Assembly (NCBI RefSeq): GCF_905475395.1
Contig: NC_058339.1
Span: 18,236,001 to 18,300,000, forward strand
DNA: 64,000 bases
Direction of reading: 5' to 3'
Origin: Chrysoperla carnea
Lineage: Eukaryota > Arthropoda > Insecta > Neuroptera > Chrysopidae
Numbering within the stretch: position 1 is the first letter of the stretch; the number at the start of each line of letters is the position of its first letter. A program made the translations under genes and the position numbers. The notes beneath the pieces are model-generated. The model did no database searches and was not told the DNA's origin. It saw nothing but the letters and a program-made list of their open reading frames with translations. Shown piece after piece: positions 1 through 12,345 of this stretch.

Positions 1-2190
1 GTCGAAGTATTTTAGATTTCTTAAATAGTTATTTTTTTTAGATGAAAAATATTATTTAAATAATAGAAAATAAGGTTTCGCGTAGGTTTCGCTTTCGTCA
101 CTAAATATATTTTCCAACTAGAGGAAAAATTAAATTTAATAGTGAATCTTTAGGTCTTCAATAAATTAAAATGTAATTACAGTAAATACAGTGTGTCCTT
201 TTTAACTTGAAATTTTGTTAAGAATATCTCCTCTCTTATGAGTAAAGGTTCACTTCTGAAAGATCTCGAAAATCTCAACCACGCCCACGTAGTGCCAGCT
301 CTTATAATAATTTTTTTTAGCTTCTAATACAACTTCTATAATAATTTTGTTTAAAAACCTTTTTTATGTAAAAAAAAAAAAGAATTACAGCTTAGTCTTA
401 AATTAAGTGGGATATTCTGTATACTATGCGGAAATAATATACATGAAGGTTGTTAAAATTGATCATATATTTGTTTTTTTAAATCTTTTAAGGAAAAATT
501 CGAGAAATTCGAGTATAATAATGAAAAAGACATGTCCCAAATAGACTTTTCTATGCCAGATTATTTAAATAGAGCTGCAAGACGGTTTATAGTATGCTAT
601 ATGGCGCAACTGATATCTACGAAATTTACGAAGAAAATATTCTGTGTAACAACCATTTTTGTTATGGAATTGTCGTTCAAAGAATTGAAATAAGACATAG
701 TGTTTAGGAAGGGATAAGCTAGTTCAAGATTGAAGGTGAAGGATATTTTATATTTATATTTGAGGGTATTTATTTTTAAAGTTAACATTTCCTAGCGAAG
801 CGGACAGGTAACGACTAGTTAAAATAAAACTAAACACTTGCTTTATTATAATATGAACACATATTTTTATTAGTAAAATAATACAAAAGTATTTTTTTCA
901 AAAATTTGTATATAAGTTAATAATATTTATAAAATTATTCTTATTTCTTATAAATAATTAAAATAAAATTTATTGTAAGATAAACTTAAACCTCAGTTGT
1001 CTCTATGAAGAAAATAGTGTGTTGGAAAATATTATCTGTTTCGTTGTGCTTAGACCCCATATCTTGGAGGTTTCATAAATAGATACCTTCCAATTTTGTA
1101 ACTGCAAATCCATGAAATAGAAATTTGTGTTGAAAGCTTTGAGCCTTTATTATACCTCGTTTTATGATTACTCAGTATAGTGATAAGACTCCTCATTTTT
1201 GTTTACATAAAATGTGGAATCTTATCTGCCATACCTATATTATTAATTTGATTAATTTGCATAATTGCAGAAATAATAAATAGTTATGTAGAAATTTCAC
1301 AGAGACAACTGTAAATAAAATAACAATATAACTTCATACCATTCTCTTAAAAAATTTAGTATAACTCCTGGGTCAAAAGTAAAACAATAATGGGACGTAT
1401 GAGTAGGAACAAAAAAAATCAACGTTAAATTATTTTTAATTACCAATTTTCTTTCACTACCGGTTTCGCTAGGATTTTTTTTCGTTTGGATTTATTTGAA
1501 AAAAAGGAAATAGTTTAGCTATTTTCTTTAGTTGCTATCTATTATTTAATTTGATTTTTATGCGAAATGTAAAGCTAAATGATACATTAAGTAAATTGCA
1601 ATTTTCTACCTGTTAGGTATTTCCTTTCGCTACATTTATTCTCTCAAATATATAAAATTGTGTCCACCCACCCGTCATTTAAATAATATGAAGATATATT
1701 AAAAATAAATATTTTAATTTTTGCATTTTCATTAAAGGTTGAAGTTCGTTGATGTTGATAGTTTTCTTATAAATTATACAAAAACAAACACATAAATATC
1801 ATTTTTACATTTTTGTTCTGTTCTTATAAATCAAAGAGTTTAGGCACATTTTGAAACACACTTGCATTATACTGTGGAGTCGCGGTAATTGAGCTTTCGC
1901 TAAATTTAATATCTCTTATAATCGGGCATAGTGAATGGTGTGTAATTTTATACAAAGTTTGTGGCTTGTTTCAAACTTTTCATGATTCATTTGGCATAAG
2001 TTTATCTTGTCTCACAACTTTTGCCCAACTGCAAGAGATTAACAGCACTCTATAATCGGACGACCTCACTAATTCGAGAACTAAACACCATTTGCACCGA
2101 TTTATAACAGATACCCAATTATCTAGATCCCACTGTAAATGAATTTGTTTTTTTTACACATTAAAGCTTAATATTCTAATAAATTACATA
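1..2190. other. AT-rich flank downstream of gene 2, no gene seen
   Basis: No ORF of note, no splice-linked exon and no full repeat was recognised. A short piece near 788-815 (gcgaagcgg type) resembles the 3' end of the family G repeat seen at 27366-27695. Confidence 0.6.
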
Positions 2191-2246
2191 CATCGATATA
2201 TTTCTTTACAATATAACAGAGTAATATTTAAAAATAATTTATTAAT

Positions 2247-2321
2247 TTATATTCCTCGATATGTTTTTGTTGCTAATATTGTGCTGAATAAGTATAATAA
2301 CGAGTTGATCAATGATAATAT
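2247..2321 (-). CDS. Gene 2 last coding exon with stop (residues 140-163)
   Basis: The acceptor TATTTTCAG precedes 2321. The exon reads [20 protein letters not shown], then YRGI and TAA at 2249-2247. It supplies helix 4 and the family-like C-terminus. It is only 75 nt long. Its placement rests on continuous phase 0, the expected length and the match to the end of gene 1 (IFGLFNTLAYALG). Confidence 0.85.
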   Translation of the reverse strand: MLSLINSLLYLFSTILATKTYRGI

Positions 2322-5300
2322 CTGAAAATAATAAAATTTAAATTAATGTCAAGGAATATGTTATTCTATTAAACACGCACACAAGTTTCAAAGTTTGAGA
2401 AAAAATCGTAAAAAATATTAAATTTGATTCTTCTGATTTTGATGATTTTTTTTTCAAAATGATTCTTTTTTATACTATTTAAAACCAGAAACATTCCAAA
2501 GGGGGGATTATCTGGTAGGCAATGTCGAGACTGATATATCGACACCCAGCCAAAATCGCTAATGAGAGAAGTTTCAAATTTCGAGAAGATATTGATTTTA
2601 TGCTGTAGGTGTCACATAAGAAAGGATTTTTCGAAATTTTGTATGAAAATATATGCAAATCTTCATTTTTGAGTTCACTACTTAACCGATTTTAAAAATT
2701 TCTTCACATATAGAATGGTACATTATCAGCAAGTAACATGGGCTGTATTTTATTTTCAAAAAATTAGGGCTCTGCACCAAAAGTAAAAATACAGTAAAAA
2801 GTGAAAACATCTTTTTTAAGTTCACTATTTAACCGATTTTAAAAATTCTTTCACCTATAGAATGCTTTATTATCGTAAAAAAGCGTAGGATGCTTTCTAA
2901 GATATTTTATAATGACTTTACTTTTGTGTTTTTTAGTTTTTAAGACGATTATTTACTTATCAAAAATTCAGTATAATTATGGTGGGAGCGCAAGTAAATG
3001 TGTATATTTTTAGATATAGTAATCGTTAATCCTTCATCAAAACATGTATGTGATATTTTGACATTTACACAATATGGCTTTTTGTTATAATTCATTGATT
3101 GGGTTGATACTTACAGCAGCACTTAAATATGGCTTGTAGTAATAAGAATTCGAACTTCTGTTATTTACATTAACCATTAAGATAATTCCAGCAACTAATA
3201 AACAAATAAATCCTACAGCATGGTATACCACTTCCTGCAAAAATTTGAAAAAATTTTTAATATTCTTATCCTATCTCTTCTTGAAAAATAACAGGCGATC
3301 TATTATGAATTAAATTTCTAAGAAACGACGAAATTTAATTCACAAATAGATTACATCACTGTTGTGTAAAACAATCTTATACAAACAATGGTTCTTCTTT
3401 TATTATGATTTTTCAGATTTTGTCCGCAACTAAATATAATTTAGAAAGACAATTTTTATCAATGAAGCCCAGGGTTTACAAATTTTAATGTCACCATCTT
3501 ATTCAGCGCATATTTTTTTTACATGAAAATACTAAATAAGCAGGCCTTTTTCAATTTCGGTCGTAAAAAAAGGCTCGACCAAGTCCTGTCGGTCGGGCCG
3601 TTCTCGAGTTTGGCGCTTATCAACACAAATATCGATTCTTTTTTTATTATTACAGATTATAAAATTCAATTTTACCGAAAAGGAATGAAAATCTATGTAA
3701 ATATGTATCGTACCACTAATACTTACATAAATAGTTTTTGATATAATTGACCCAGTTGCAATTGATATCAAACATGACAGCAATAAACAAAATGTTCCAA
3801 TCATAAATGTTGTTGTCATTAACAAATGAAATAATTCTGATTTTAATGCATGTAAGTTATATGTTGTTATATAATGTGCAACAATGGCTGTTGTTACAAT
3901 CCCCAATACCTGTAAAATAAAACATATTTATTAATATAAGTAATTAATTTAATAAAAAAGAAATTATTGAATATTTTCAATTAAATATCAATACAGGGTT
4001 TTCCATTTAGAGGTCGATTTAAAGTTTGTATCGTTTATTTTACTATCAAATATGAATCCGACAACCTTATAGGCTGAAAGCACGAGGGACTTTGCATCAA
4101 ATCCGGTAGTTTTGATTTTTAGTAGACTAGTTTATAATGTTCGTCGAATGAATAATCCAAGTTTGTGATCTCGAGCGCCGAACTTTGCCGAAAATCGAAA
4201 AAAGTCATGAAAATTTCGGAATTTTTTTGCAAATTATGGCAATTATAACACTAAGAGGCTAATTTTTGATAGTACCTTTTCAAGATGATTTTAAAGTAGA
4301 CTAAATTTGTTTCAAGAGGCTAGAATCGTCTCTATTTTTCGAAAAAATATCTCATATCTATCGAGAATAAACCACAAAATATAATCTTTGAAATTATGCA
4401 AATTTTCAAATTGTTTGCCTTTTAAGTTCAGGTGAAGGGCAAGGTAAACCTTCTTCTTTCGAGGTAAAAAGAACATTTCTAATAAAAAGCCGTTCCATTA
4501 GATGCTTCATATAATGATCCACTTAAGAAAAATATAATATAACTTCTTTAATTTTCTAATTATAAGATTAATTGTATTTTATTTTTTGAGATGTTTCTGA
4601 AAATGAATCAAAACATTTTACTTCTTATCTAAACATGATTAGTGGCCTTAATAATATTTTAATTAAAGAATTATTATACCATGTATATATGTAGTATATA
4701 TCAAGGTATATACTAAGTTTTGTCCCAAGTTTGTAACGCTTAAAATATTGATGATACGAACAAAATTTTGGTAAAGATGTTCAAATTATTCCATTTCCGG
4801 TTGTCCGTCGTACACGATAACTCAAAAATGAAAAGAGATATCAAGTTGAAATTTTTATAGCGTGCTTAGGACGAAAATAGTATGGTCGAGTTCGTAAATA
4901 TGCAACAATAAACAACTTTTGTTTGAAACTTTTTGTTTTTGTTTGTTTGAGGGCGCAAATTATATATAGTATGTATTATATATAGGGATATCAGTTATAT
5001 ATGTGTGAAATGTATGTATGTGTAATGTGACAGGGTAATCAACACTGTCTATACATGGTATTTCAACAATTAACTCGGCCAATTGTTCATTTTCATTTGT
5101 TTAACAATAATTTTAATATTTTTCAAAAAAATAAAAATTATTTTCAATACAATGTAATAAGAATAATTTGCTAATAAAATATTTATAAATACAAACAAAT
5201 GACTCATCATATGTAAAATAGTTTAACTATATTACTAAACACCTAATAAATAAAATTGGTCTCATCATACACACCATGTCCCCTAAAATTCCTCGAATAT

Positions 5301-8300
5301 AAATTAGAAGAATGATATATGATGAAAAAAATTTATATTAAAAATAAAGAAAAAATAATCTGAAATCTTTAGTATTGGAAAACGGAATGTAGGTCACTCA
5401 CTGTTTATAATGTCTTTTTTTATATTATACAATGCTAACTTCAAAGATGACGTCAACGCCCATGAAATTGTTACATATGGATTTAAAAATAAAAAAAATG
5501 TAAGACGAATTGTTTTAAAAAACAATTCATTAAACAGAGACGTGCATATTTTGTAATTATTATTTTTGTTCAGACTTGATTGCATCTTTTTTTTGCCACA
5601 AAATACGTCCAAGGTAATGTTTATCAATAACATATGGAGATGAATAAGCCGATCAGATGGACAGGATAATCTTCAGATTAATAAATTTTTGTTTTGTTAA
5701 AAAATTTATAAATTCATTTTTAAAATAAGCAAAAAGAATTTGTTTTGGTCGGTTAAGCCAGTATAGTTATAAGTTATAGTATTTGCAGGAGGTCAAATGA
5801 TATCATTTGAAAATTATTTATGGAAAAATAAGAAAAATGTTTGTTATTAACCTAAAAACATAATATTTAAATGATTTTATATTTGATTATTGATAAATTA
5901 TTTTATATGTTTTCTTGTTTGAGTTCATGAAGACTCCATAAATATTAAAAGTAATGGTGTAACTGAAAAGTTCAGGTTTAATTTAAAAGGACATTTAGCA
6001 TTTTAGTATAGTTAGCTACAAGAAACTCCTAAATTTTAAATTATAGGGAAATCATTTGTTTTTAGTGTTGGTGCGGGAAATCACAAATACAAATTATTAT
6101 AATATCATGTAAATCATACTTTTGCAAACTCTAAATAATTTTTATACCATGTATATGAAATATACCAAGGTATATCTACTAAGTTTAGTACCTCAAGTTT
6201 GTAACGCTTAAAAATATTGATGCTACCAACACAATTTTGGTATTCGCTCCGTGCGTGAGTTTCGTTTCCATGGTAACGATACACTACTTTAATTATAGAA
6301 TTGTATGGATGCATATATAATTGAATGAATTGCATTTAAGACTTACATTGAAAATTTATTATTATTGTCTCACAAATTTAAATAAATAATTATGATAATT
6401 TACATTTGAAAAATAATATTTGTGCAATTTGATTTCTTATTTTCACAATTTTTAATGCATTAAGTTTAATTAATTCGTGTTTTACAATAATTTTAATTTG
6501 ACATTTCTATAACATTAACATGTAAAGAACTGCAAATTAGTAATAACAGCCCCCTTTAACGCCAAAATTTTTCACTGGAAACGCTGGCATCGATTTTATT
6601 GTGCCTACCAGGACTACGCACGCAACGAAAAGGTGTTCATAAAATCATCTAATTAGTCCATTTTCGGTTGTCCGTCCGTCCGTCCGCCTGTCAACACGAT
6701 AACTCAAAAACGAAAACAGATATCAAGCTGCAATTTTTACAGCGTACTAAGGACGTAAAAAGAGGTCAAGTTCGTAAATGAGCAACATAGTTTAATTGGG
6801 TCTTGCGTCCGTTGGACCCATCTTGTAAACCGTTTGAGATAGAACAAAAGTTTAAATATAAAAAATGTTTCTTATAAAAATATAAACAACTTTTGTTCCA
6901 AACATTTTTTTGTAAACATCACTGTTTACCCGTGAGGTTGTAAATTATGCACAAATTGTATTGTATTGTATATTATATGGAAATATATAGCAGTTATGTA
7001 TGTGTGACATGTATATATGTGTAATGTGATAGCATCAACACTGACTATATATGATATTTCAACAATTAACTCAGTCAATTGTTTGTTTTCACTTGTTTAT
7101 TTTGTGTTTTTAGTTTTTTAGACTATTATTTATGAAAAATTCAGTAAAAATATGGTGGGAGCGCAAATAAATGTATATATTTTTAGATATGGAAATCTTT
7201 AATTCTGAATATCCTGAACAAGCATTTTGATTTATTTTAAATAACGACTTTTATTTCAATTGAAAATAGAACTTGACAATTTCCACTTAAAATTAAAACA
7301 CTCAAAAAATTAAAAAAGGCGAATAGCTTAAATCATTTTTTAATAGTTATTTGAAGAATGACCAAGTTTATGACATCAGCATTAATTTTTCAAATCCCAT
7401 AAAACTGTTAATTAAAGTGTGATGTAATGAACATAAAATGTTGATGTAAAGTTTAGTCTAAAGAATTATATTTATACAAAATAAACTGCTCTAAAATAAT
7501 TATAGAAATTAGCAGTCTAATTGAATTAATGAAAAATTACGTAAAGCGATGGTTTATACATATTATTATTAAATAAATTCACACACCTTTATTTCGAATT
7601 TTTTCTATCTACCAATCTTTGTAAATATTATTTAGATAGGTATTATTAATATCATTAATGACTAAACAAATAACATTAATTCATAACTATTTTGTATTTT
7701 ACCTTGTATTAATATACAAATATTTAAAAAAATTAACAAATTAAATCAAAATTTTTGAAACACAGATTGTTTATTTGAATTTTATACAATTGTTATACCA
7801 TGTATATATGTAATATGCAAGGTATACTAAAGTTAGTCCCAAGTTTGTAACGTTTAAAAATATTGAAGCTGCGAACAAAATTTTGGTATAGGTGTTCATA
7901 AAATCACCTAATTAGTCCATTTTCGGTTGTCTGTCAGTCTGTTCGTCTGTCTGTCAACACGATTGCTCAAAAAAAAAAAATCAAGCTGAAATTTTTATAG
8001 AAGCTAAAAAACTATCCGACCAGCCGTCAAATGTACCCGATTTTTGTACTTTTTTGGTTGGTTTTAGTTCGTATCTCAAAAACTATTCGACCAGTCAACT
8101 TTTTTGGGTCAAATTTACCTTATATACTTAGTTTTATTGAAATTTTAGATAAAAAAGTTTCTCGATTTTTTGCAATTTTTTTTAAGGGGTACGTACCTTT
8201 TTGAAAAAATCGAGAAAAACGCCAAAAAATTTTTGTTTTGGTTTATATTGGCTTACGGTCTATTAAGTCTATAAATAAATATTATATCTATAAGTGGATA

Positions 8301-10311
8301 TTATTGTAATGCGATGACTTTATCACTATTAAAAATGCATATTAATCCATACCGCCAATAGCATTTTACGCAATTTACATGAAAATGCTAATAAGTTTAT
8401 TGAATGAATCATTTGAATTAATTTTCTGGTGATGTAAATACTGTAATACTTTATGAAATTTTGTAAAGAATATTATAAAATAAAAATTTATTTTTAGCAA
8501 ACAAATAAAATTAAACTATAAACACAAAAATAATATTTAAAAAAATGATTTTATAGTTAAAGATTTTAAGTCATAGTCTATTTTAAAATTCTTTGCCAAG
8601 ACTTCATACAAAAGACTGAGACTACAAAATTTTTTACAGCTAGAGATTGCGATACATAGTGGCAAAGCGAATTAGATGCTTGGAATCCATAAAAAAATAC
8701 AGCACAGTGATCAGGTCGTCGTTTTGTTACTGATCAGATGTTCATTACCCTTCCCCTATGGGTGTATAGAGTTTTAAACCCTCCTCCCCTCGGGACCCTT
8801 TACGTAATTAATAAATGGCCCCCAATGTAATTGTCTCGATATTAGAATAATCGTTGATATTAATAAATTGCAAACCATTTTTCAGTCTCAAAAACTGGTA
8901 GGCACCTCAGGCAGGGCTGGATTTAACATTTGAGGCCCCCTGTGCCGAAAAATAGGGGACCCCTTCTTATTTTAAAGACAAAAATATAACCATCACGTGT
9001 AATATGAAATATTATTTAAATAGTATTGAAATAATTTAAACGTCAGTTTCATTGTATGTTAAAATTTCTTTAATTATTTTGACTATCTGATTTTTACAGT
9101 AAATTTTACTTTGTAATTATTATAAGCACTCTGAGTTATTGAGTTTTGGAGATCTACGAATGAAAATCGCATGCTCGCTTATTCCATCAGCCATTTGCTG
9201 CTTCATTTTTTCCCATTTTTTTCCATTTAATTGTTGGGGTCCCCAGACTATCGGTGGCTCTGGACTTGTGCCCAGTCGTGCCTATGTATTAATCCAGCCC
9301 TGATCCCAGTTAATATTAGCCACTACGTTTAAAATATTTTACGCCTATCATCCAGCCCAAATAATATTAATCGGGTATTTAATGAAAAACGGTAATTTAA
9401 ATATTTTAATTTATATATGAAATGATAAATAAGTTTTGCAATTACTTAAACAAATGAAGTATATTTTTAATTTAACATGTTCTTTAAATAAATGATTATT
9501 TGTGTATTTAAATGTTCTCCGATTCTATCAATCAGCAGCTCAATTATTTTACATGAATAATAAATTTCATAATAATGCATTAAAAATAGTCAATTAAAAA
9601 ATATGTCCACGAAAAGATTAGTTTATAGTCAGTCGATATTCGAGAAGTTACGGAGAAAATAAGAAAATATACGGAATAAATTATGGAGCGTAAATATCGT
9701 AGCTATCGATATAGTAGCTTGATCAGTAAGCGATGGGCTCGAGGATACTATTGATTTTTATGTTATTTGGAGCTTAGATCACAAATTGTTTGGCCTTCGG
9801 CCGAATTTTCGACCTTCTTAAGCTATATCCCCATTTTGGCCGCCTGTCTATAAGATCCGTAAGCCAGTTATATTTGGCCCAGAAAAACCAATGACGTTTA
9901 TTCCTTTTTTGGGTAGATTTTCAATTTTGGCGTCTCGAGACTCTTTTCTCCTAATCGAGACACTTTCGAGCTTACTTTTACTGTAGCCATGTTTTGACTT
10001 TTTTTTACTAAGAGATGGCATACAATGAAATATAAAAAACAAAAAACCAAGGGAGTAGTTTATTGGCATCTACACCCAATGGATAAAGATGGTATTTTTG
10101 CATTCAGTGAACCTTAAAAGGTAAAGATTAATTTTCTTTTTTCTATTAATATTTCTATGTTACTTTTATATTTTCTTAGGTATAGTATAATATTTACCAA
10201 TTGAATAAATTTTAAAATTCCAGGTGTTGTTTTCATATATCCTGTGTTTAATAAGAGCGCTGAGGTCGTCGTTGTTGTTGTGGTCCTTGTAACTGTGATC
10301 GAATGAGACAT
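2247..10311 (-). CDS. MARVEL-domain four-helix membrane protein (gene 2), complete, 4 coding exons
   Basis: The coding sequence joins 10311-10198, 3909-3727, 3234-3115 and 2321-2247 on the minus strand and encodes 163 residues. All three introns are phase 0 with GTAAGT or GTAAAT donors and CAG acceptors. The start [10 protein letters not shown] leads into a run of seven more Thr. The MARVEL entry [17 protein letters not shown] follows, and hydrophobic segments lie at about 31-55, 66-90, 100-124 and 140-158. The C-terminus is TKTYRGI. The [11 protein letters not shown] start and [16 protein letters not shown] end resemble a conserved insect MARVEL/plasmolipin-like protein, as I remember it. 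A role in membrane domain organisation is inferred from the family. The ATG-containing exon has its own acceptor at 10345-10343, so a 5' untranslated exon lies further upstream. It is probably a tandem paralogue of the gene at 22072-55185. Confidence 0.9.
2322..3114 (-). other. Gene 2 intron 3 (793 bp) with repeat fragments
   Basis: This is the intron between the helix 3 and helix 4 exons. Bases 2660-2830 match the dispersed family G (ACCGATTTTAAAAAT core, as at 29190-29300). Bases 2838-3020 match family E (AAAAAGCGT and GGTGGGAGCGCAA blocks, as at 12346-12700). Confidence 0.7.
3115..3234 (-). CDS. Gene 2 coding exon (residues 100-139)
   Basis: The acceptor TTTTTGCAG precedes 3234 and the donor GTAAGT is at 3114-3109. 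The 40 codons read [20 protein letters not shown], helix 3, then a loop [20 protein letters not shown]. It is too short to stand out as an ORF, but the frame, phase and fold position all fit. Confidence 0.9.
3235..3726 (-). other. Gene 2 intron 2 (492 bp)
   Basis: This is the short intron between the exons for helices 2 and 3. Nothing is recognised inside it apart from AT-rich sequence and a GC-richer patch near 3580-3615. Confidence 0.75.
3727..3909 (-). CDS. Gene 2 coding exon (residues 39-99)
   Basis: The acceptor ATTTTACAG ends at 3910 and the exon begins GTA TTG GGG. The 61 codons read [14 protein letters not shown], then a polar loop, then [20 protein letters not shown] and GSIISKTIY. 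They cover the end of helix 1 and all of helix 2. The donor GTAAGT is at 3726-3721. Confidence 0.92.
4677..5101 (+). repeat. Family A dispersed repeat, internally shortened copy
   Basis: It begins with the ATACCATGTATA start block and has the CCCAAGTTTGTAACGCTTAA block. It ends with the CATGGTATTTCAACAATTAA terminal block. Compared with the copy at 31177-31668 the middle is missing: the bases after the 'taaatatgcaaca' position jump to the AAACAACTTTTG block. Confidence 0.8.
6141..7098 (+). repeat. Family A repeat, interrupted copy
   Basis: The left part 6141-6241 and right part 6630-7098 together make one full-length family A unit. The insert between them is an unrelated TIR element. The right part carries the short GTCCGTCCGTCC-type run and the 3' terminal hairpin typical of the family. 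Confidence 0.85.
6242..6630 (-). mobile_element. TIR element nested in family A (family H, copy 1)
   Basis: It is about 390 bp and bounded by imperfect inverted ends: TTCGCTCCGTGCGTGAG on the left, and on the right the complement of TTCGTTGCGTGCGTAGTCC. It splits a family A copy. A second copy in opposite orientation at 46285-46670 aligns over its whole length. No ORF remains, so it is a non-autonomous DNA element. Confidence 0.8.
7793..8001 (+). repeat. Family A repeat, 5' part only
   Basis: The copy starts at the ATACCATGTATATATG block and runs through the GTCTGTCAGTCTG run to CAAGCTGAAATTTTTATAG. It then stops abruptly at a junction with family B. Confidence 0.8.
8001..8275 (+). repeat. 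Family B repeat unit
   Basis: It shows the family B blocks CGTATCTCAAAAACTATTCG, GGGTCAAATTTACCTTATAT and AAGGGGTACGTACC. The same blocks recur at 30200-30775, 51983-52765 and 58196-58370. Confidence 0.8.
8912..9302. mobile_element. hAT-like MITE (391 bp)
   Basis: The ends are CAGGGCTGGATTTAAC and the complement of CAGGGCTGGATTAATAC, a terminal motif typical of hAT-superfamily elements. The 8-bp flanks ACCTCAGG and ATCCCAGT match at 5 of 8 places, so a decayed 8-bp target duplication is possible. There is no transposase ORF. Confidence 0.7.
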
Positions 10312-10342
10312 TTTGGTGATTGTTGTTTAATGGTCTCCACAA
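10198..10342 (-). CDS. Gene 2 exon with start codon (residues 1-38 plus 31 nt of 5' UTR)
   Basis: The acceptor TTTTACAG at 10350-10343 opens the exon. Bases 10342-10312 are untranslated and the ATG is at 10311-10309. The coding part holds the Thr-rich N-terminus and the MARVEL lead-in [12 protein letters not shown]. The donor GTAAATA starts at 10197. The acceptor upstream of the ATG proves a further 5' exon. Confidence 0.88.
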
Positions 10343-11107
10343 CTGTAAAATAAATAACTTATATTAGGAATCAATGAAAATTAAGGATTAATTATATTCC
10401 CATAAAAATCGTTTTTGAATCAAAAATGTTACCGTAAAATGAAAAACAATTTTCAAATTAACACGGTACCTTTTTTGATTAAGTCATTTATAAATTACAG
10501 CTTTTAGTAATATAATTAAATGCTAATGTGTCTACAATAATCTCACATCATATATAGTCTAGCTAGGTATGAGTCACTGACCATAGCACTGAGAGTCAAC
10601 AATTTCATTGAATACAATTTAATTTGAATACTTGAAGCAATGATAGTTTATTATTATTTTTTACCTTGATATTCTGATTTTGGAATCTAAAATTATGTCA
10701 CGAATGCTTATACTCTTTTAAAGACGTTACCAAAAAATTGAGTGAAATATCTGAGTCTTGGTAGATTTTGTTTGATCTTGGAAAAATTAGACGAAAATTA
10801 TGAGTAAAATTTTTCGATATATACCAAAGTTTTTGAAATTTTGATGTCAGGTGAGAGAGATGAGAATGATTTAGAGAAAATCACTTACAGAATAAATAAC
10901 ACACAAATGCCAATCATTTCATCACTTTTAATGTATTTGATGGGAAAACGAGTGTCACTTGTTACAATTTTCTTTATAGGAAAATATTTGTCATGCTTTT
11001 AACTAATGAATATTGGTTTTTCCAATTAATCTTAAAGAAAATTAGCATTCTTATATAATAAAGTATACCTTTAAAAACGCTTCAATATAGGATTTACTTA
11101 TATGTTC

Positions 11108-11402
11108 AAAACGTAAACTTTAACTCATTTTGTAAATCGTTAGAGATAGAACAAAAGTTTAAATGTAAAAAAATGTTCTTTGTAAAAGCAACCAAATAAA
11201 AACAACTTTTGCTTGAAACATTTTTTTATAAACATCACTGTTTACCCGTGAGGGCGCAAATTAGGTATGTATTATAAGGGAATATCAGTTATGTGTGTGT
11301 GACACGTATGTAAGAGTGACTGTGTTCCTTTACTTACATAACGTACATTGTCTATACATGGTATTTCAATAATTAACTCAGTCAATTGTTTGTTTTCACT
11401 TG
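11108..11402 (+). repeat. Family A repeat, 3' part
   Basis: It starts inside the unit at the TTTTGTAAATCGTTAGAGAT block and runs to the 3' terminal hairpin and CACTTGTATTT. The 5' half is absent. Confidence 0.8.
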
Positions 11403-12345
11403 TATTTCAAAGTTTCTACTGTGTCTAGAAAAAGGACGTTTTCCAAGCTATAAGAGTATTGTCATTATTTTAATGTTCGTCATCTAACATTTGATGAAGT
11501 CTTGCTACTACCCGGAGACGACGTATCATCCTGTATTTAATTCCATTGAGTAGGAATCATTCTATATAACATATTATCGAATTATAACTTATATGTATAG
11601 TAAAAATATCAAAGTACAGTAACCTTATGTATACGTTTTTTGACTTTTGATTCCCTATTATTTTCAAGTTAGATAACATTTTCAAAATATCTCATATAAA
11701 CAAATTCTGTTTATTGTTATTGATGATAAAGTATTTTTAAATAGATATAAATTATGTTCATAATATCCTTTTTGAATTTGTAAAATGTGAGGAGCTTCTA
11801 CACGACCATATTCAAAACCATAATCTTATTACTCTTACTTAACTAACTATAACTTTTTAATTGTGAGTGTTAAGGCTTTTAAAAATAGATCTTGGTAATT
11901 TTTCTAACCAAATTTTCATTAGTTACTCCAATAGCCGGAACAAAACAAGTAGGTTTATAAAGCAATTTTCTACAGATGGGATTTTTTTGTTGGAATATAT
12001 TCAAGGGAATGCCTCAAATACACCCGCAATTTAGCAGAGCGGGGAGCGCAAGATTCAGCTGCCTCATGGAAAACACGTTTTATCAAATAGATGGTGAACT
12101 GTCGTGCATTGTACGACAAATATATCATTTTCGAAGATAGTAACATTTTCTATAATTTAAAACTCTTTCATTAAAAACTTATTTCTGTATAATGTATAAT
12201 GAAACTTTGATCCCCTTCAAAACGTCGAATTTACTCGAAATTTGTCATACTTATCAAGGACCGATGACAATACATTAATTTAATAAGTTTATTTGATTAT
12301 CCAGATCAGGATTTTGCAGGATTAGCTATTTTCATATTTGAAAAT

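Larger units (their letters stand above)
3910..10197 (-). other. Gene 2 intron 1 (6.3 kb), repeat-rich
   Basis: It contains family A copies at 4677-5101, 6141-7098 and 7793-8001, a TIR element nested in the second of these, a family B piece at 8001-8275, and a hAT-like MITE at 8912-9302. The stretch 3950-4670 looks like anonymous old repeat, and I saw no other copy in the window. Confidence 0.7.

Noticed and set aside
1020..1100. Alternative last exon for gene 2 (acceptor-like sites near 1038 and 1104)
   Set aside because: Poor pyrimidine tracts and no helix-4-like sequence of the right length.
2030..2145. Open minus-strand frame after an acceptor-like site at 2144
   Set aside because: No MARVEL-like helix or family motif; the exon at 2321-2247 fits gene 2 much better.
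3994..4460. Possible link with the block near 28745-28790 (GTTTTCCATTTAGAG against GATTTTCCATTAAGAG)
   Set aside because: The similarity is limited to about 15 bases and does not extend.
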